Shown here one piece after another: positions 1 through 9,620 of a stretch of 37,500 bases of DNA; within the stretch, counting starts at the first letter, position 1; each line of letters starts with the position of its first letter. Made by a program: the position numbers and the translations under genes. The DNA is from Symbiodinium natans (lineage: Eukaryota; Sar; Dinophyceae; Suessiales; Symbiodiniaceae): contig CAJNDS010000638.1 of the NCBI GenBank assembly GCA_905221605.1, forward strand, positions 10,001-47,500, given 5' to 3'. Under the pieces are notes generated by a model. It had not been told where the DNA came from, did no database searches, and saw nothing but the letters and a program-made list of their open reading frames with translations.

Positions 1-1842
1 AGGACGATTTCGTCGAGGCCACGTTCCAAATCTCAGATCCCTCGCAAGGGATGGAGGCTGAGGGGCGGTGAGATTCAGTGTGGTTTTCAGTGCACTTGCT
101 GGCATCAACGCACTAAGAGTGCATCGGGTGAGCTGCTGCACTCCCAGGCAAAAGGTTGTCAAGTACTTTGGGTGGGTGCAACGCTTGGGAATGTCCTCTG
201 CGTTTGTGCAACATCAAAGCCTGACGTGCCAGCCTCAGTCTTTGTGTGGTAGCGTTTCTTGAAGGCCTTGGTTCAAGTGTTGTAGCTGCTCTGACCATCC
301 TGAGCCAGGTGGGATGGAAGTGTCCGCGCCTTTCGGCGTGCAACGCCTGGTCTCGAAGAGACGCGCTCTCATACTGAAAAGAGCTGACCTGCAGTTCGGG
401 TATTTTTGGCGTCTTCGTCTTATTGTGGTCACGAGGTCCCTCAAAGGTCGATCTGCACAAAGGTCCTGTACACAGCCCCCGAGCAGATCTGTTTAGCCAG
501 TCTTATATCCTGAGTTTCGGAGTGGCCGGTTGTGGCTTAGTTCTATCAAGTTTCCTTGTACGACATCCTTTGCATGGGAATCCGCGATGGACTGATCACA
601 AGCTTCAACCGCACTTGTGTGTGGTGCGGAAGGGTGCGGTGTCCACAAGCAATACGGCTAGTGTGGCGGGCCGCAATTGAGCACAAGCTTCAGGGTCTTC
701 AGCTTTAAGAGTGATAAGAGCGGCGGTTTCGCGAAGCGACGTGCAGGAATCCCAGGTGGTTTTGCAATATGTGGGGAGCCCATGATTTCGAGACGTTTAA
801 TCCCGCAACGGCTCGTGCGAGGTCGTGACATTCAGAGGCTACAACCTAAAATCGGGGACCCTTCAAACGGATTCAAGCGCAACATGCACCATGCCCGAAC
901 ACGCGCGAGCAGCTGGAAGTAGACATCCACCAAAGCTCGCCGCGCTCTCTCTGGCCCACTTGACATCTGTTCACAATGCGCTGACGGGATAGTTGATTGT
1001 GGTAGATGCGAGCGAGCGACGTATACTACGTGCCGAGTCTAATCTTTTGCTTCAGCAAGAGCATCCGCTCGCTGCGCCGACGTGCGCTGAACGTTTCTCT
1101 AGACCCAGAAAACGAAATCTGATTTCATGTCGGATGGCACGCGGGTGCCGCGCGCATCCCGAACTGAGAGCAGCACGATGTTTGTTGCTTGTTGCAGGGT
1201 TGCAGGCTGAAAGGGAACGACGCTGTTGTGACCAGCAGCGTGCGCTCTATCGGCATGCCCATCCCCGCTATACAAGGAATTGGAGGAACGTGTGACTTGC
1301 ACCGCGAGACAGGTGGACAGCACACAGGCGTTCACCATCGCCATGGTAGTCTCGGTATTCTCGATGAGTTATATGAGTTCCTGTGTCTGTTGTCTTTTGC
1401 AAGGCGCAAAAGACAACAGAGGCGCAGGTCGCCACAGGCGTCATGGCAATGTCGGCTTGTCGGCACCCACTAACACCTAGAGCTGCGTGGCAGAGAACGT
1501 TTGACGGCCAACGATGCGAGGCAGCGAAGGAAAAACCAAAGCTCGAGTTGCGGCACCGAGCTAGCCTATTGTCCGCGGTTTTGAGAAACCGGCCTGCCCC
1601 CATGTTGCCACCATCCGCCGGATATAAATTTCAGCACCCCAACATATCACTAGTAAGTGCAATTTGATGATACATGTTCCAAAAACGATTCAGCTTCCGC
1701 CATTTTCCGAATTTTCACATTCCTTCCAAACTCGTCCGCCAATACTCACAGCGCGGCGCCCAAAAAGGTCTCACGACCCAAGCGGCGGCCCTTCCCGGCC
1801 CCAAGTTGGGGCCGCTGACGCTCCCTAGCTCTCCACCTTCCA
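1..1842. other. No gene recognised
   Basis: I see no convincing coding region here. Open frames on both strands are short, overlap one another and show no recognisable motif. The one clear structure is the hairpin at 1386-1420, described separately. Unspliced exons of an unknown gene cannot be excluded, because dinoflagellate exons can be very short. Confidence 0.5.
1386..1420. repeat. Perfect 15-bp hairpin
   Basis: A 15-nt arm (1386-1400, ending TCTTTTGC) is followed by a 5-nt loop AAGGC and then the exact reverse complement (1406-1420). No T-run follows, so it does not look like an RNA polymerase III terminator, and no gene boundary is visible beside it. It may be a relic of a small inverted-repeat element or a structured RNA. 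Confidence 0.7.
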
Positions 1843-2697
1843 GTGCAGGTTCTGGGGCTTGGCTGGGGGCGGATTTGTTTGTTTGAGGCGCGTTCTTGTG
1901 TTGGCCAGGGGCTACAGTCCGTTTTCGGGGTCGCTGTGGGCTGCTATTCCTTTTTTGGGTGCCCATGTCACGGTACGTCCTCCGTGGAGTGCACCTATAC
2001 GCGCGATCCGCAGGTTCGTCCACCCGCCTCATCAGTTTTTTCCTCTAGTTGTGGCCCCAGCTTTGCGGCCCTTGCAGGAGAAGCTGTATTGCAGCTTCCC
2101 CGCGCTCGGTGGAATGCCTCGGGCACAATCCGGGTGCGAGCTTCCCCCGCCCTCAACGCACCCGAGCAGCGCATCGTCGTCCCGGGAGTTTTTGTGGGCA
2201 ATGACACGTTGCTCTCTGACACCACCCATGACATGGGAGTTCTTCGCAGAAATGACCATGCAGTGTGTGCCTGCAGCCGTCGAGGTCGGGTGCTATGGCA
2301 CGACATGGCTTGACCCTGCCACATGCCTCAGCGACCCCATGCTGCGCGAGTCTTTGTTGCCCACGCTCTTACTTGACACGTCCGTATTCCGAACGTTTTC
2401 GGCGGCTCCGCGCCCCCCTCCGCCTCGTCGCTGCCAGTTGCCACAAGCCTTGCAAGTGCTAGTCACTGCTAAGTCCAGGCCTTGTCCATTACGTCCCGTT
2501 GATGCTCATGATGGGACGAGGTGTTCATGCGTTGGTCGCCGGATCTGCTGTCCACGGCTGGGAAGCGATCACGTTGCATTGACCGTGACCTTGCGATGCG
2601 ACGTGGTCGCCGTTCCACCATGAGATCGGCGTTGGGGTGGAATTCAGAACGCCTCATGAGGCGTTTGAGGCAGATGCTTGTTAACAATGGGACGCTA
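1843..2697 (+). pseudogene. Frameshifted coding-like relic, family unknown
   Basis: Three stretches in the same orientation read like one decayed protein. The first frame runs to a stop at 2313 and ends with GVFVGNDT, RRNDHAVC and GRVLWHDM. About +1 nt away, a second frame continues with DPATCLSDPMLRESLLPTLL. Near 2512 the first frame resumes with WDEVFMRWSPDLLS and an Arg-rich tail, ending at a stop near 2697. The joins imply at least two frameshifts. I do not recognise a domain. The block ends just before the A+T-rich region begins. It may be a degraded copy of a multicopy dinoflagellate gene or mobile element. Confidence 0.38.
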
Positions 2698-3288
2698 TAG
2701 CTTCGATGCATGCATGGACATGCTTTCAGCACGCAATGCTGCATGGTGCGAGCATGCGTGAAATACGTGAACGCAGCATAGCGACTCCTCTTGATGCGCT
2801 TTCGTAGGGTCCGCGGAGCGTCGTCGGAACATGCTGTCATGAGCAATGCGGTGACTTTGCTTTGCTAAATGCACCACATAAGCAACACTCACACCAATAG
2901 TATAGCATGTAGTTCAACAAACGAATGGCGTGAATCGTCTTTTATATGCACTTCTAATGATTGTAACGAACCAAATACAGCTGATTTAAAATGTTGAAGT
3001 TACAAAACATAAGATTGAGGTTGAAAACTCACGAGCAATTTATTAGAAATATGGGAAGAAAGAAATGTTAAAACTGAGAGTTATCAACGACAACAAGAAG
3101 CACAAATTCAAAATGCTTGCAAAATATGGCCGAATAAACGGATTGAACCAAAAGTTCGTCTCTGAAGATTTAAAAATGTCACAGGTACTGTCAATGAGAT
3201 CGACAGTCTTTAAAACAATCACGCTCAACGACAGACGACATAGACAACAGACGAACTAGCTCGACCAAATTAGATATATGAATTTTTG

Positions 3289-3440
3289 GAAACCTCAGCT
3301 TACTCAGCTTTTAGTGGCTTGGAAATTTCAGCTTACTCAGCTTTTTATGCCTTGGAAATCTCAGCTTACTCAGCTTACTCAGTCTTGTATGGCATGGAAA
3401 TTTCAGCTTACTCAGCTTTTTGTGGCTTGGAAACCTTGTT
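3289..3440. repeat. Degenerate tandem repeat (TTCAGCTTACTCAGCTTTT)
   Basis: About four imperfect units of roughly 35-45 bp, each containing GGAAAT followed by TCAGCTTACTCAGCTT, with TGGCTTGG or similar between units. One unit carries an extra CTTACTCAG duplication. In one plus frame it translates as a repeated SAYSAF-type peptide, but this follows from the DNA repeat and is not evidence of a gene. Confidence 0.75.
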
Positions 3441-4972
3441 GAACATGTTAGCAAAACATCGCAAACATCGAACATATCGAATGTTCACTTTGTGGGTTTC
3501 ATTTGGGCAGGTTTTAGGTTGATGACACTGAGGCGAAACCAATAGAGAATTTAAACCCAGTGCAAGTGCAAACAAACGATCAATTATCCAAAATCACACA
3601 TAATTATATACTTTTTACAATCACTCTTTGTGCTGTCACTCATTTTTAGCTTATTCTTCTTATTAATATTCTTACAACATTTAGGATCAATCGAATCTGC
3701 AGCGCTTCTATATTCATTCATGTATCTATCCATCCTATCTGGCTCTCTATTCTATCTATTTATTGTGTGTGTGTGTATCACTCAACATCGTAATGGTGAT
3801 TTACTAATGGTGGTGCATCGCTTGGACAATCAGATGGTACATTACTTCGACGATTTGCTGTAAATATGTTGGCTGTTGTGTCGGACAATCACTGGGTGCT
3901 AATGATGGTACATCACTCGGTGTTGTAGATGGTACCACAGTTGGCGGTTGTGATGGTGATTGGCCAGGCACTCTTGTTGATGGTCGAGAAGGTGCACTAG
4001 TGGTGAATTACTTGGTGATAAGGTTGGTGGTCGTGATGGGCAAACGTAAGGGGAATGATAGGAAAAACGATAGTAAATGTAAAACAAATAAACAAGGACG
4101 AAGCCAATTGCAACAAAGCTCATAACATATTTCTGCTTGTTTGTTTTGCTGTGTAGAAACAGTTTGATTTTCATGAAATCGATGGTGTGACCAAGCATAA
4201 GCATGGTTATGGATTTAGTTTGCCGGGAGCATCGCAACTCAAATTGCCGTTGGTTTTTCTGGCTTGATAATCAATGACTATCGATTAAATAATATAATGC
4301 ATACGATAATCACACTTGTTGACCACCTGCAAAGATGTTTTTCATAATTACGAATTGATAATGCTTGCCAACAATGTTGATATCTATTTCAGAATCAAAT
4401 TTCATCCATCTTGAACAAAAGCGAAGGCAAATCTCAGTGCAAAAAACAGAGGGATCCGAGTTTATACACTAGCTCAGTCTGCGTTGCTGTTGTATCTACT
4501 ATTTTACAATTCTTATCTTCTCATGCTGTTTATGAATTGCTTCATTATAAATAAAACAACTTACTATTTTTTGTCTTAATTGTCACAACTAAACTTTGTT
4601 GTCGTTGGTTCATTTTCAAAATTCAAGGTTTCGAGTTTGGTCCTATGAGTCTACTGTCGACTCTCGGGGAAGAGCTCCCAAGGTCCGGTTGGACATGAAA
4701 TTTCTGCCCAAGCCGCGTGAATTCCAGACCAAGTGGCTGCGCAACGCATGAAACCCTGCAAGCGATCATCTGTGATCCGATTACACCGAGCCCGAGTATT
4801 GGCCACGGGGCTTTGCGAAGAACGAAGGATGCAGGAGGCCGACGGCAAGGGTTGATGAAGCTCCTGGACTCGTGGCGCTGCGGGTTCCGGGGCACGCCGT
4901 GGTCAACCACGACGTTCAGCCTTCCAGGCCGAATATGGTTCGGCTCTGAGTGTGCGTTGGTGGGTTTGGGCC

Positions 4973-4996
4973 TTTAGGGTTTTAGGGCTTTTAGGG
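4973..4996 (+). repeat. Interstitial telomere-like TTTAGGG units
   Basis: Three copies of TTTAGGG lie at 4973-4979, 4981-4987 and 4990-4996, separated by one or two bases and followed by a G-run. TTTAGGG is the plant-type telomere repeat and is also reported for dinoflagellates. Three units are too few to be a telomere, so this is at most an interstitial relic and may be chance in G/T-rich sequence. Confidence 0.45.
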
Positions 4997-6081
4997 CGGG
5001 GGGTTTCGAAAAAGTTAGGTGTTGACTTTGTGTACTTGTGATTTCTTCCTATGTGTTCTTCGTATGCGTTATTATCCGTTGTGCTGTTCGTGTGCATTGT
5101 TTTCTGTCGTGCTGTTCGTGTTTTTTTTTTTCTTTCTGTTGTGCTGTTTTTTGTTGAAAATGTGTTTTTGTGTGTTGCTTGATAGTTTGTTTTTCATTGT
5201 TGGGAAAGGAAACATGAAAGAAAACATAACAACACATTGAGTATGCACAAAAAGATTAAGAAATCAACAGAAAGAACCAGAAAGTTTTTCAATTTGCCAA
5301 TTTTGTTTGGCCCTTAATGTCTCATCATAAAGCAATTCGTACACTCCATTTTCTAGTCTAATGCTTTTGGGCTAGTGTGACAATCAAATTGAATTTTAAG
5401 TTTTCTAAACATGAGAAGAAAGGTGTAAAAAATGAAAGTTGTAATATCATTTGATTGGGTTGGTAGAGTGATCACTTGATGTCTTTGTCTCATAAATATT
5501 GTGTGGTATCTACTAAATTGTTGCGTGCCAATTCTTCCAATGTTGGATACAATCGTTGACATGGTTGACATACAATATATATTCAAATACATGCTGCAGT
5601 ATATTCCTATTGTATGTAATTCTTTGTGTCATACTGACACATATTATATATTCAGAACAAACACCAGAGACTGTTGACTCTGTTGATTCTGTCATTACTT
5701 ATTGCAATCGAGATGAGTTTGATATATTTGATTGATATTGATTTGTTTTTGATTGTTTAATATCTCGCTTCAATCAAAATCAATGAATCTTGATTTTCAT
5801 GTAACACAAAAATTAAAAACCCCAGATGTGTATTTCATTTTTTCGCAACGAGTGTATAAGTGAATACGAGTGAGGGATTTGGGCTTGACAATTGAGTTGA
5901 CGGTTTTGGGTGTTCGACATGTGACATGAGACAGAGCGTGACTACCCTGACGAAAGAAGCAACTTCCACGTCTTCGAGTTGAAGTACAGCACCTAGCTCT
6001 CCAGAATCGTTCCTACACGTTCTCCAAAATCACTCAAACACGCAGCTTTCAATGCACCAAAACTCTCACCTGAATCAGGAT

Positions 6082-6512
6082 GCGAGCCCCCCAAGCGCGC
6101 GCAGGACCGGTCCAGGGCCCCTAAATGCTTGCTGCGCCTGCCTGCACAAACGAGACTTGTGTCGCGCTTGCCTACGCGAAGCGAGCCCCGGAAGCGCGCG
6201 CGTCACCGGTCCAGGGCCCCTATAAATGCTGCGCCTGCCAGCACAAACGACACCTGTGTCGTGCTTGCCAACGCGGAGCGAGCTCCCGAAGCGCACGCGG
6301 CACCGGTCCAGGGCCCCGAAATGCTGCGCCTGCCAGCACAAACGACGCCTGTGTCGCGCCTGCCAACACGAAGCGAGCCCCCGAAGCACGCGCGGCACAG
6401 GTCCAGCGCCCCTAAATGCTGCGCCCTGGGTGCGCCTGCCAGCACAAACGACACCTGTGTCGCACCTGCCAATGCGAAGCGAGCCCCCGAAGCGCGCACG
6501 GCAGCGGTGCTT
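6082..6512. repeat. G+C-rich tandem repeat, 95-106 bp units
   Basis: Units start at GCGAGC at 6082, 6181, 6278, 6373 and 6479 (spacing 99, 97, 95 and 106); the fifth is partial. Each has the order GCGAGCCCCCGAAGCGCGCG, CACCGGTCCAGGGCCCC, AAATGCTGCGCCTGCC, AGCACAAACGACACCTGTGT and CGCGCTTGCCAACGCGAA. Unit lengths are not multiples of three, so frames through it (both strands) are repeat shadows rather than genes. The array is followed by GAGTC repeated three times at about 6533. There is no spacer/repeat alternation of the CRISPR kind. Confidence 0.9.
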
Positions 6513-7229
6513 GCCGGCACAAGAGTCGAGTCGAGTCGAGACCTGATCGCCCGAAGGCGTCCCTTTTAGGGTACAGGTGAAATGTTCGATAGGCACCTTT
6601 TATGCAGATTCCTGCCCCATCACAAGGGTTGCGTTCCAAATTCGCGTGTCTGCTCAGTTACTTTAATTTACATTAATTGGTGTGGCCGGTTTATTTTCAT
6701 GTCTTTGCGATAAGGCGTCACCGAGGGGGATCCCCTAACACCCCAGTGTGGCGTTTAGAAAACGCTAGGTTCGCGCTAGATACAATCAACAAACATTGTT
6801 TCAAATTTCGCATGTCGCCACTAAGCGAACCCAACAGAGATTACTTGAGAAGGCCCAGCCAGGCGCACCACCCGAAATATGCGTGCAACATCCGGGGTGG
6901 TGTAATAACCCCGCGCCTCTTCGTTATGAATTGACGGGGCCCCTGTTGCCAGGATAGAGGTTCTTCTAGGAGAAACGATGACAAGAAAGAAACGATGTTA
7001 TACTTGGTACATTTGCTGCCCCCCGTCTTGTCCTCGTCGTTCATCACGTCGTAGTATCAGATCTCGGAAGATTCGGCACAGTGTTTTGCGCTAGCGCCGC
7101 TAGCACGGCGCTAGCAAAATGAACGCAACCCCCCCCCTGCAGACCATGGCCATTTCCTCCGGAGAAACCTTCGCTCGCGCCAGAACTCCAACAGTAGCAG
7201 TATGTAGCAGTAGCACTAGCAGCACTCCC
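6513..7229. other. No gene seen; contains a stem-loop
   Basis: No coding motif was found. At 7090-7115 a 10-bp perfect stem (GCTAGCGCCG paired with CGGCGCTAGC, loop CTAGCA) is flanked by TTTTGC and GCAAAA, which can extend the pairing across a 2-nt bulge. It lies about 115 bp before the 5' end of retroelement fragment A1. Confidence 0.5.
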
Positions 7230-8056
7230 AGTCCACTTTCCGCCCGGGAGAAGACTTGTATGCATTTTTGGATGACACATACATCACGTGCCCAGTGGGA
7301 CGCGCGGTCCCCACCTTCCGTACCCTCCGCACAGCGTTGGCGGAACACGCCAACATAGACTTGAAACTCGGCAAGACGCGAGTTTGGAACGCAGCGGGCG
7401 AGGAACCTGAGGGCCTGGCGGCGGAACTGCCGCCCCTGCCAGGACACCCCTCAGTGTGGGTTGGTGCCCACTCGTCTGGCAAAACAACAAGGCATGGTCG
7501 TCCTAGGCACACCGTTGGGCAGCGATGCTTTTGTTGACGCGTTCCTGCAAACCCCGCCGTCCCGGACCTTCGTGGCTGCTATTGCTCATGTGCGCCGCCC
7601 CGCGTTGCCACTACCTGCTCCGCGCCTTGCCGCCCTCTGCCACGCCGGCTTTTGCCCGCCGCCACGACGAGGCGGTTCTCACTTGCTTGGGGGCGTTGTT
7701 GGCCAACGATAGGTGGGCTCGGTTTGCGGTCCGCGGAGGCCACGCGCCCGGCGGCGCATTGGGCCTCTTGGGCAGACACCCTCCCTTCACTCCGCGAGCG
7801 ACACCCCGGCATCGTCGAGGGGCTGCTGACCCAAATGGCGGCGCAGCGCGCGTACGCCTCGTCACTCCTTTGAGCTCCCCCCTGTAAGCGCGGAGCAGGG
7901 CGAGGGCGACGCGCCTCTCTTGGGGGACCTTTTGGCGCAGGCTCGCGAGACTTAGCAGGTCTCCGACAGCCGTCTCCCCGCGGCCTAGGAGCACGTAGGA
8001 GCCCCCCCCGACCTGGACACTCTTTGGCGGACGCAAAAAGGTGTGGCAAAAAAAAA
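7230..8056 (+). pseudogene. LINE fragment A1 (RT motif C to C-terminus, internally deleted)
   Basis: The fragment is 5'-truncated within the reverse transcriptase. It begins at PGEDLYAFLDDTYIT, the catalytic motif C (the active copy I has FLDD), then LGKTRVWNAAGEEP. A frameshift follows to QQGMVVLGTPLGSDAF, another to LLLMCAAPRCHYLLRALPP, and another to LGLRSAEA and AAHWASWADTLPSL, matching the post-RT region of copy I in order. It then jumps at about 7835 directly to AAQRAYASSLLELP, the C-terminal end of the family, so the zinc finger and endonuclease are deleted. Short A-runs at about 8034-8056 may be the remnant of a poly(A) tail. Multiple frameshifts make it non-functional. Confidence 0.85.
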
Positions 8057-8059
8057 ACT

Positions 8060-8620
8060 CGCTCCCACCTACAGCAAGAAGGTTGTCTCCTGCCCTGCGT
8101 GGCCGCCGCCCTTGGCTCGGAGTCGAGTCTGCGGCGAGCTGGCTTTGACGCCCCGCCTTGGCGGCAGCTGGTTGAAACTTCCCGCCCTGAAACGCCGGCG
8201 TTATGTAACTTCGGGCACCTTCTACAAGGATGGCAGAGGGCCGCCACGTCATGCTTGGATGCAGCGGCGTGCGAAAGCCTCCTTTTTGACTTTCCATCAT
8301 TGCACCCCCCACCGCGCCTGAGCTCCGTATGCCATCCGATTGCATGCGAGTCGTGTTGTTGCGGCGCTTGAGACTCCCGCTGCCACACGCGCCCAGGCAC
8401 TGCCGCTGTGGCGGGCCTTTGGACGTGCTCGGGGACCGCCGGGCTGCCCTGTGGCGGGATGTGGCGGGTGTTCTGGGCCCGCGGGGCGCGCCTGTGGAAC
8501 GAGCCGCCGCCCGTATCTGTCGGGAAGGCGGGGCCCGAGTGGCGACAAATGTCCTGTTGCGTGACATGGCGGACTCGCGCCGCATAAAGGTCCTCGCCAA
8601 TGGGCTGCCGCTGTGGGGCT
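8060..8620 (+). pseudogene. LINE fragment A2 (post-RT region to endonuclease, broken at 8620)
   Basis: Matches copy I from RRAGFDAPPWRQL and GHLLQGWQRAA through LLRRLRLPLPHAP, the finger region HCRCGGPLDVLGDRR (the final Cys and His are lost), ERAAARICREGGARVA and the start of the restriction-like endonuclease (SRRIKVLANGLPLWG). It stops abruptly at about 8615-8625 in the middle of the endonuclease. Its missing remainder is found in inverted orientation as fragment C at 11828. The two together would be one copy, so this end is a rearrangement breakpoint rather than an insertion end. Confidence 0.82.
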
Positions 8621-8772
8621 GCACAAAAGCGAGCAGGCAAGTCGGCGACAGCGGGGATGCTCTCAAGGAGCCGGTCCTGGTCGTCGCGCATGCGCTGGAG
8701 CTGGCGTGCAGACGCATCATGCCCTTGGGAGCCGAGCACTGTGAGGCCGTGCGAATCGGGAACAAGTGAACA
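8620..8772 (-). pseudogene. LINE fragment E (inverted half of copy E/D)
   Basis: On the minus strand it reads VPDSHGLTVLGSQGHD, then RDDQDRLLESIPAVADL and ARFCAAP, the segment just after the RT in copy I (QQGLTVLGAPLGHDA, HDRLLGRIPQL, LFCAAP). It ends at FCAAP exactly where plus-strand fragment A2 ends. The continuation (HLLRVLPPH) is found at 11829 on the plus strand. The upstream end near 8772 is a 5' truncation. Confidence 0.8.
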
Positions 8773-9185
8773 CCGCATGCAAGCACGCCGCACGCCGCAC
8801 GCAATCGCACCGAGCTCACGTACACGTGCAAACAAGCCGACACGCGGCCGACACGCACCACCGCTCTTCACGCGAGGGCAGCCCAAAAACAATACACGTG
8901 TGGGGTTGTCCGGTTCCGACATTTCCCCCGCGCCGGTCCGACGGCGCCCCAGATTAATTGCGTCGTATTGCTAAGGGGCAGCAGAGGCCGCTGAAGAGCA
9001 ATCAACTTTGCCCTGCACGCATCGCGGTGGAGGATGCTGTCGAGCAGCGGGCGATCGTTGGACCAAAATATAGCAGTTGTAAGATTGAGAATTGTAAGTA
9101 ACAATGACAGCTTACCAATCAACCATCATCGCCATATTGTTCGTATAGCCTTTTCATTCCCCACATCTTTGTGTGGTGTTCTTAC
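8773..9185. other. No gene recognised
   Basis: Nothing beyond short random frames. In the arrangement inferred before the inversion this was the spacer between the poly(A) end of copy B plus its repeats and the start of copy E/D. Confidence 0.45.
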
Positions 9186-9312
9186 TTTTGGGGCTGTCCC
9201 GCCGCCTCCCGCCTCCTCCCGGCCCCTCCTCCCGCCTCCTCCTCCTCCTCCTCTTCCTCCTCCCACGTCCTCCTCCTCTTCCTCCTCCTCCCTCCTCTTC
9301 CTCCTCCGCCTT
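9186..9312. repeat. Polypyrimidine CTC/CCT tract
   Basis: Almost pure pyrimidine on the plus strand, made of irregular CCT, CTC and CTT triplets. The translated Pro/Ser-rich or Gly/Glu-rich frames are artefacts of composition. Such mirror-symmetric purine/pyrimidine tracts can form triplex DNA. Confidence 0.9.
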
Positions 9313-9329
9313 CCTCCGCTACACACCAT

Positions 9330-9567
9330 TCAATGATGCAACACACACACACACACCACTCACTGACTACACACCATGCACTGGCTCACCACACACCCTT
9401 CACTGACTCACCACACACCATTCATGATTCAGTCACCAAAGACTCAACTCTGACTCGCCACACACGTTCTGAACAAACCATTCACTGACTCATCACACGC
9501 ACACACCATTCACTGACTACACACCATGAACTGACTCACCACAGACCATCATTCACTGACTCACCGC
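9330..9567. repeat. CACTCACTGACTCACCACACA minisatellite
   Basis: An irregular array in which ATTCACTGAC, TCACCACACACC and ACACACACACAC recur at intervals of about 20-35 bp. It lies directly 3' of the polypyrimidine tract and just beyond the poly(A) end of LINE copy B. Confidence 0.85.
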
Positions 9568-9583
9568 GTTGGCGGGCGCGACA

Positions 9584-9587
<4 letters not shown>

Positions 9588-9620
<33 letters not shown>
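9588..9620 (-). repeat. Poly(A) tail of LINE copy B (33 T on plus strand)
   Basis: An uninterrupted run of 33 T on the plus strand, which is poly(A) on the minus strand, lies directly downstream of the minus-strand copy B. Its position at the 3' end of a 5'-truncated LINE copy is what target-primed reverse transcription of a polyadenylated RNA leaves behind. The length suggests a fairly recent insertion, although homopolymers can also expand. Confidence 0.75.

Larger units (their letters stand above)
2880..5870. other. A+T-rich block without recognisable genes
   Basis: Base composition changes abruptly near 2880 to strongly A+T-rich sequence and returns to G+C-rich sequence near 5900-6070. 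A less A+T-rich stretch at about 4620-5000 interrupts it. Frames in the block are short and low-complexity. Examples are a Lys/Asn-rich frame at 3065-3259 and a frame at 3286-3522 that merely translates a tandem repeat. No conserved protein motif, tRNA or rRNA is evident. It could be an old insertion of foreign or organellar DNA, a distinct repeat class, or simply unconstrained spacer. Confidence 0.55.

Noticed and set aside
6082-6512. CRISPR array
   Set aside because: Units are contiguous and 95-106 bp with no unique spacers, and the genome is eukaryotic.
7090-7115. Transcription terminator hairpin
   Set aside because: It is a good stem but has no U-run and no gene upstream; bacterial-type terminators are not expected here.
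7579-8922. Long minus-strand open frames of 447 and 416 codons
   Set aside because: They lie antisense to the plus-strand LINE fragments A1 and A2 and arise from high G+C content. Only the 8772-8620 part (fragment E) matches the element protein in the correct order.
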